This document shows positions 6,533 through 8,562 of a stretch of 8,562 bases of DNA, in pieces. Each line of letters starts with the position of its first letter. Position 1 is the first letter of the stretch. This stretch comes from JBHEKP01 sp041859375 (lineage in GTDB: Bacteria > Hydrogenedentota > Hydrogenedentia > Hydrogenedentales > CAITNO01). Under the pieces are notes generated by a model. That model was not told the DNA's origin, made no database searches, and saw only the letters and a list, made by a program, of their open reading frames with translations. Both the position numbers and the translations under genes were made by a program. The stretch lies in contig JBHEKP010000338.1 of NCBI GenBank assembly GCA_041859375.1, positions 1-8,562 of the forward strand. Direction: 5' to 3'.

Positions 6533-6691
6533 TTGTTTTTGAGGCGGAAAACCAACGGCATCCCCGGAGGCTTGGGATGCCAAATACGGCGCATTGAAAA
6601 ACTTCAGGAAGAAACCGCCCAAAACAACCCCCTTTTTGACTTTGACGAAAAGGACTGGTTTCTTTGGGGGCCGTCAAGCACCACACCATGA
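6533..6691 (+). CDS. Possible small protein or gene remnant, 52 residues
   Basis: This frame opens after TGA 6500-6502 and ends at TGA 6689-6691. A TTG at 6533 has AAGGAAG (6518-6524) eight bases upstream, a plausible unusual start. The second half is strikingly protein-like: RRIEKLQEETAQ, then an acidic/aromatic end NPLFDFDEKDWFLWGP. No homologue is recognised, and no signal peptide or membrane segment is seen. The first half (Gly/Arg/Lys-rich) is less convincing and overlaps a perfect hairpin. The other two frames in 6520-6600 also show short protein-like stretches, so the region may be a frameshifted remnant of a longer gene. It could equally be non-coding. Confidence 0.28.
   Translation: MFLRRKTNGIPGGLGCQIRRIEKLQEETAQNNPLFDFDEKDWFLWGPSSTTP
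6557..6581 (+). terminator. Perfect 8-bp hairpin downstream of the ROK gene
   Basis: GGCATCCC (6557-6564) and GGGATGCC (6574-6581) with a 9-base loop. It lies 75 bases after the ROK stop. No T-run follows, so a role in transcript-end stability or factor-dependent termination is as likely as intrinsic termination. It also lies inside the possible 52-codon frame. Confidence 0.33.
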
Positions 6692-6776
6692 CCACCCCCG
6701 AGCGTATTTACGCACTGCGCAGGGCACGGACGAACACTTCGCGGGGCACGGCGTCAAAATGCCGCCGCACCGGGTG

Positions 6777-6782
6777 TACAAT
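6777..6782 (+). promoter_or_regulatory. TACAAT -10-like box upstream of the secreted protein gene
   Basis: TACAAT differs from the consensus TATAAT at one base and lies 115 bases before ATG 6898. The expected -35 position holds only TCAAAA/GTCAAA (6753-6759), a weak match. A start about 6789 would give a leader of about 110 bases. Confidence 0.3.
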
Positions 6783-6861
6783 GGCGGATACCGGATTGGC
6801 ATAGAGTCCCGACCCTCGGGTGAGTCGGCGGAATGCGGCGTGAAAGCCCCCCATCCGCCAT
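6781..6861 (+). repeat. Long-range inverted repeat enclosing nested hairpins
   Basis: Perfect 9-bp arms ATGGCGGAT (6781-6789) and ATCCGCCAT (6853-6861) enclose 63 bases. Inside are GCAT/ATGC (6799-6802 with 6833-6836), enclosing either CCCGA-CCC-TCGGG (6808-6820) or CCGAC/GTCGG (6809-6813 with 6824-6828). Directly adjacent is GGC-GTGAAA-GCC (6837-6848). Drawn together this is a three-way-junction-like fold ending 36 bases before ATG 6898. It could be an RNA leader element or a DNA site. The left arm overlaps the TACAAT box, so a transcript starting from that box would lack most of that arm. Confidence 0.4.
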
Positions 6862-6897
6862 GGGCGCGCCCCTTAACGGCTGTTGGAGGACAGGGAA

Positions 6898-8562
6898 ATG
6901 CGTTCAACTGTTGCGGTCCTTTTTGTGGTTGGCGCGGTGTGCGGCGGGGCGCACGCCTTCGGCCCGGCCACCCACGCCTATCTGGCCGTCAGTGCCGCGG
7001 GCAGCAACCATCCGGACATTGTGTGGGGCGCGGTTGCCCCGGACTTTGCGCAGATGGCAAGGGGGGAAAACGCCGCAGCAGCCGCCACACTGGGAAGCAT
7101 GACCCATTCCGAGTTTGACCGGCTGGCGGACTCGTGCTTTGCCGTCGGCTTCTCCACGCACAACGGTTCCTGGGGCGCGGACTATTACGCGCATCTTTAT
7201 TACAACACCCAGGCCCCGGACATTTTCTCCACCACCGTCATCCGGCAACTGAGCCAGGAATTCAGCATCCCCATGCAGCGCGGGGAGGACCTTTTTGAGG
7301 CGGCCATGGAATATCTGGTGCGGGTGGACTATGGGCCGGGACTGGGAACCCTGCTGGAGCAAAGCGCGCTGGCCTCCGGGCCGCAAAACGAGCAGGCGGT
7401 GGTGGACGCCTATGCGGCGGAGCTGGCGGCGCGCACGGCGGGCCTCACCACCGAAGCGGCAGGAACGCTCATCCGAAACGCCTTCCGCGCCTATCTGCAG
7501 GCCACAAAAGTATTCGGCGGACAACTGAAGGGGGACCCGGCCGCGGTCAAAACGGCATTGCTGCCAATGCTGGCGGGATACTTGAGCGTGGATCTTGCCA
7601 CGGCGGGCGCCTATTTTGACCGGGCGGTGGATCTCTGCGACGGCTATGAGGCGGAGCTGGCACGCATCACCGCCAACATGGCCGGCCACATCCCGGCGCA
7701 CGGCTGCGCCTCCACCGAGGGGGAAGGCGAGGGTGAGGGTGAGGGGGAGGGGGAGGGGGAGGGCGAGAGCCCGCTGGACTTCTGCGCGGCCCTTGATGAG
7801 GTCTCGAGCAATCCGCTGCTCGCCGTGGTGGGCGCGGAGTACCAGGACCTGCTCGCGCTGTTGTCGCCCGACATTGCGGACCTGAACGGCCCCTTCACGG
7901 TGGACCTGACGAACCCCGCCAATTACATCATCACCGTCCAGGGCAACCAGATGCTGGACGGGGCCAACGAACTGGGCCTGCTGGCGCACATCCTCCGGAA
8001 GGAGGACTTTTTCAACGGGGTGCTCTCGCATGATCAGGTCCATGCCGCCTGGCAGCACAACTACAACCATCTCCTGTACGGCAACATCGGCCAGACCCTC
8101 GCCCCAACCCTGGTGCCCATGGTGCCCGGACTGGTCGAGGTGCTCACCGCCTATGTCACACTGGGCGACGGCGAACTCACCTCGGCCGCGCACATGGCGG
8201 TGGGCGGCGGCGGTTCCTTCGGCTTTGTGGCGGGCCTGTTTTCCCTGCTGAACGACGCCCTGGTGGACAACCTTGGCGGCGGCTTTGCTGATCCCGTTCT
8301 CGACAAGGACGACTTCATGCTTCTGCCCCAGTTGGCCGCCGACGGCGACGCGGACGGCGACGGCTTCACCAACCGGCAGGAATACGGGCATTTCAGCCCC
8401 CGGGCATGCGTGCTGCCCGAAAAAAGCGATCCGGCCGTTGACTATGTCACGGCGGCGCTCACCCGGTCGATCTGCCCCGATTGCCCAGACTGCCCGGCAT
8501 GCGTCCCAACCACGGGGCACATGTTTGCGGTGGGCGACAACGCCTGCCTTGCCGTGCCGGGC
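6898..8562 (+). CDS. Secreted zinc-dependent phospholipase C-like protein with EG linker, calcium loop and Cys cluster (partial)
   Basis: The frame stays open to the window end (555 residues, 3' incomplete). ATG 6898 has GGAGG at 6885-6889. Residues 1-20 form a signal peptide (MRSTVAVLFVVGAVCGGAHA), so the protein is exported. The mature N-terminus resembles the zinc-dependent phospholipase C/S1-P1 nuclease fold: THAYL (H26), GAVAPDF (D49), MTHSEF (H70), then GFSTHNGSWGADYYAH (H88, D95, H99), a fair match to the family's G-x-x-x-H...D...H helix. These residues could bind zinc; activity is inference. Residues 274-289 are (EG)8, flanked by C270 and C296, which could form a disulfide. D484-x-D-x-D488-G-x-x-N492-x-x-E495 is a perfect EF-hand/dockerin-type calcium loop. 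C526, C529, C532 and C535 form CPDCPDCPAC. The missing end may hold a sorting or anchoring signal. Function beyond 'secreted, probably metal-binding' is not established. Confidence 0.85.
   Translation, partial: MRSTVAVLFVVGAVCGGAHAFGPATHAYLAVSAAGSNHPDIVWGAVAPDFAQMARGENAAAAATLGSMTHSEFDRLADSCFAVGFSTHNGSWGADYYAHLYYNTQAPDIFSTTVIRQLSQEFSIPMQRGEDLFEAAMEYLVRVDYGPGLGTLLEQSALASGPQNEQAVVDAYAAELAARTAGLTTEAAGTLIRNAFRAYLQATKVFGGQLKGDPAAVKTALLPMLAGYLSVDLATAGAYFDRAVDLCDGYEAELARITANMAGHIPAHGCASTEGEGEGEGEGEGEGEGESPLDFCAALDEVSSNPLLAVVGAEYQDLLALLSPDIADLNGPFTVDLTNPANYIITVQGNQMLDGANELGLLAHILRKEDFFNGVLSHDQVHAAWQHNYNHLLYGNIGQTLAPTLVPMVPGLVEVLTAYVTLGDGELTSAAHMAVGGGGSFGFVAGLFSLLNDALVDNLGGGFADPVLDKDDFMLLPQLAADGDADGDGFTNRQEYGHFSPRACVLPEKSDPAVDYVTAALTRSICPDCPDCPACVPTTGHMFAVGDNACLAVPG
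7717..7764 (+). repeat. GAGGGN hexanucleotide tandem repeat encoding (EG)8
   Basis: Eight consecutive 6-base units of the form GA(G/A)-GGN encode eight Glu-Gly pairs in the secreted protein. Because the unit is two codons, gain or loss of units keeps the frame and only changes linker length. The purine-only + strand (apart from the third base of some Gly codons) is also a polypurine tract that may hinder sequencing or replication. Confidence 0.9.

Larger units (their letters stand above)
6482..6897. other. 416-base interval without a confident gene, rich in inverted repeats
   Basis: Between the ROK kinase and the secreted protein no recognised gene is found on either strand. It holds a small hairpin right after the ROK stop (GCGG-GTTT-CCGC, 6482-6493), a possible 52-codon gene (6533-6691), an 8-bp hairpin (6557-6581), CCTTTT/AAAAGG arms (6631-6636 and 6648-6653), a TACAAT box (6777-6782) and nested repeats (6781-6861). 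A perfect palindrome GGGCGCGCCC lies at 6862-6871. Longer frames across it on both strands are Pro/Arg/Gly/His-rich and not protein-like. Confidence 0.6.

Noticed and set aside
5372..6622. 416-codon open frame on the - strand
   Set aside because: Antisense of the ROK kinase gene; it has no recognisable motif and is Ala/Gly/His/Arg-rich as expected of an antisense shadow.
6594..7118. 174-codon + strand frame crossing the intergenic region into the secreted protein gene
   Set aside because: Pro/His/Arg/Gly-rich composition, no good ribosome-binding site, and it overlaps the well-supported start at 6898 in another frame.
7717..7770. CRISPR-like or minisatellite array
   Set aside because: Units are only 6 bases, contiguous and in frame with a coding sequence; there are no spacers. 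It is a simple coding repeat.
6904..8520. 538-codon open frame on the - strand
   Set aside because: The + strand frame 6898-8562 has a ribosome-binding site, signal peptide and exact EF-hand loop. The - frame has none, and its PLPLPLTLT stretch is the antisense of the EG repeat.

Overview
The window is high-GC bacterial DNA. All convincing genes lie on the + strand. It reads as a fragment of a Gram-negative environmental genome. The best taxonomic hint is a secreted protein with a (Glu-Gly)8 linker and a DxDxDGxxNxxE calcium-loop motif. That style is common in Hydrogenedentota, Lentisphaerota, Verrucomicrobiota and related lineages. This placement is inference from style only; no marker-level assignment is possible here.

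Region 1 (1-3767) is a tightly packed, probably co-transcribed block. It starts with the C-terminus of an integral membrane protein, possibly a DUF5009/heparan-alpha-glucosaminide N-acetyltransferase-like acyltransferase. Then come a B12-domain-type radical SAM enzyme (171-1799), a class I SAM methyltransferase with an N-terminal CPxC...CPxC metal-binding knuckle (1825-2718), and a membrane-anchored SGNH/GDSL-type esterase or acyltransferase (2709-3767, GTG start, overlapping the previous gene by 10 bases). Together these look like a tailoring cassette that adds methyl and acyl groups to an envelope glycan, lipid or secondary metabolite. The substrate is not visible. Codon use here is less GC3-biased than downstream, which hints at a different history.

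Region 2 (3768-6481) holds two housekeeping-like genes with very GC3-rich codons: gltX (glutamyl-tRNA synthetase, 3865-5334) and a ROK-family sugar kinase, probably a glucokinase (5504-6481). Each has a TGC+TA(T/G)(G/T)CT extended -10-like element upstream. Between them lies a compact set of inverted repeats that looks like a terminator. The ROK leader carries a strong C/G hairpin.

Region 3 (6482-6897) has no confident gene. It contains a 52-codon reading frame with protein-like composition (6533-6691), a perfect 8-bp hairpin (6557-6581), and a nested inverted-repeat structure (6781-6861) beside a TACAAT box.

Region 4 (6898-8562, running off the end) is a secreted protein of at least 555 residues. 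It has a signal peptide, a His/Asp-rich region resembling zinc-dependent phospholipase C (S1/P1 fold), a (EG)8 linker flanked by two cysteines, an EF-hand-type calcium loop and a CPDCPDCPAC cysteine cluster. No CRISPR array, IS element, tRNA or rRNA was seen. The most unusual items are the tailoring cassette, the mosaic secreted protein, and the structured, possibly coding 6482-6897 interval.
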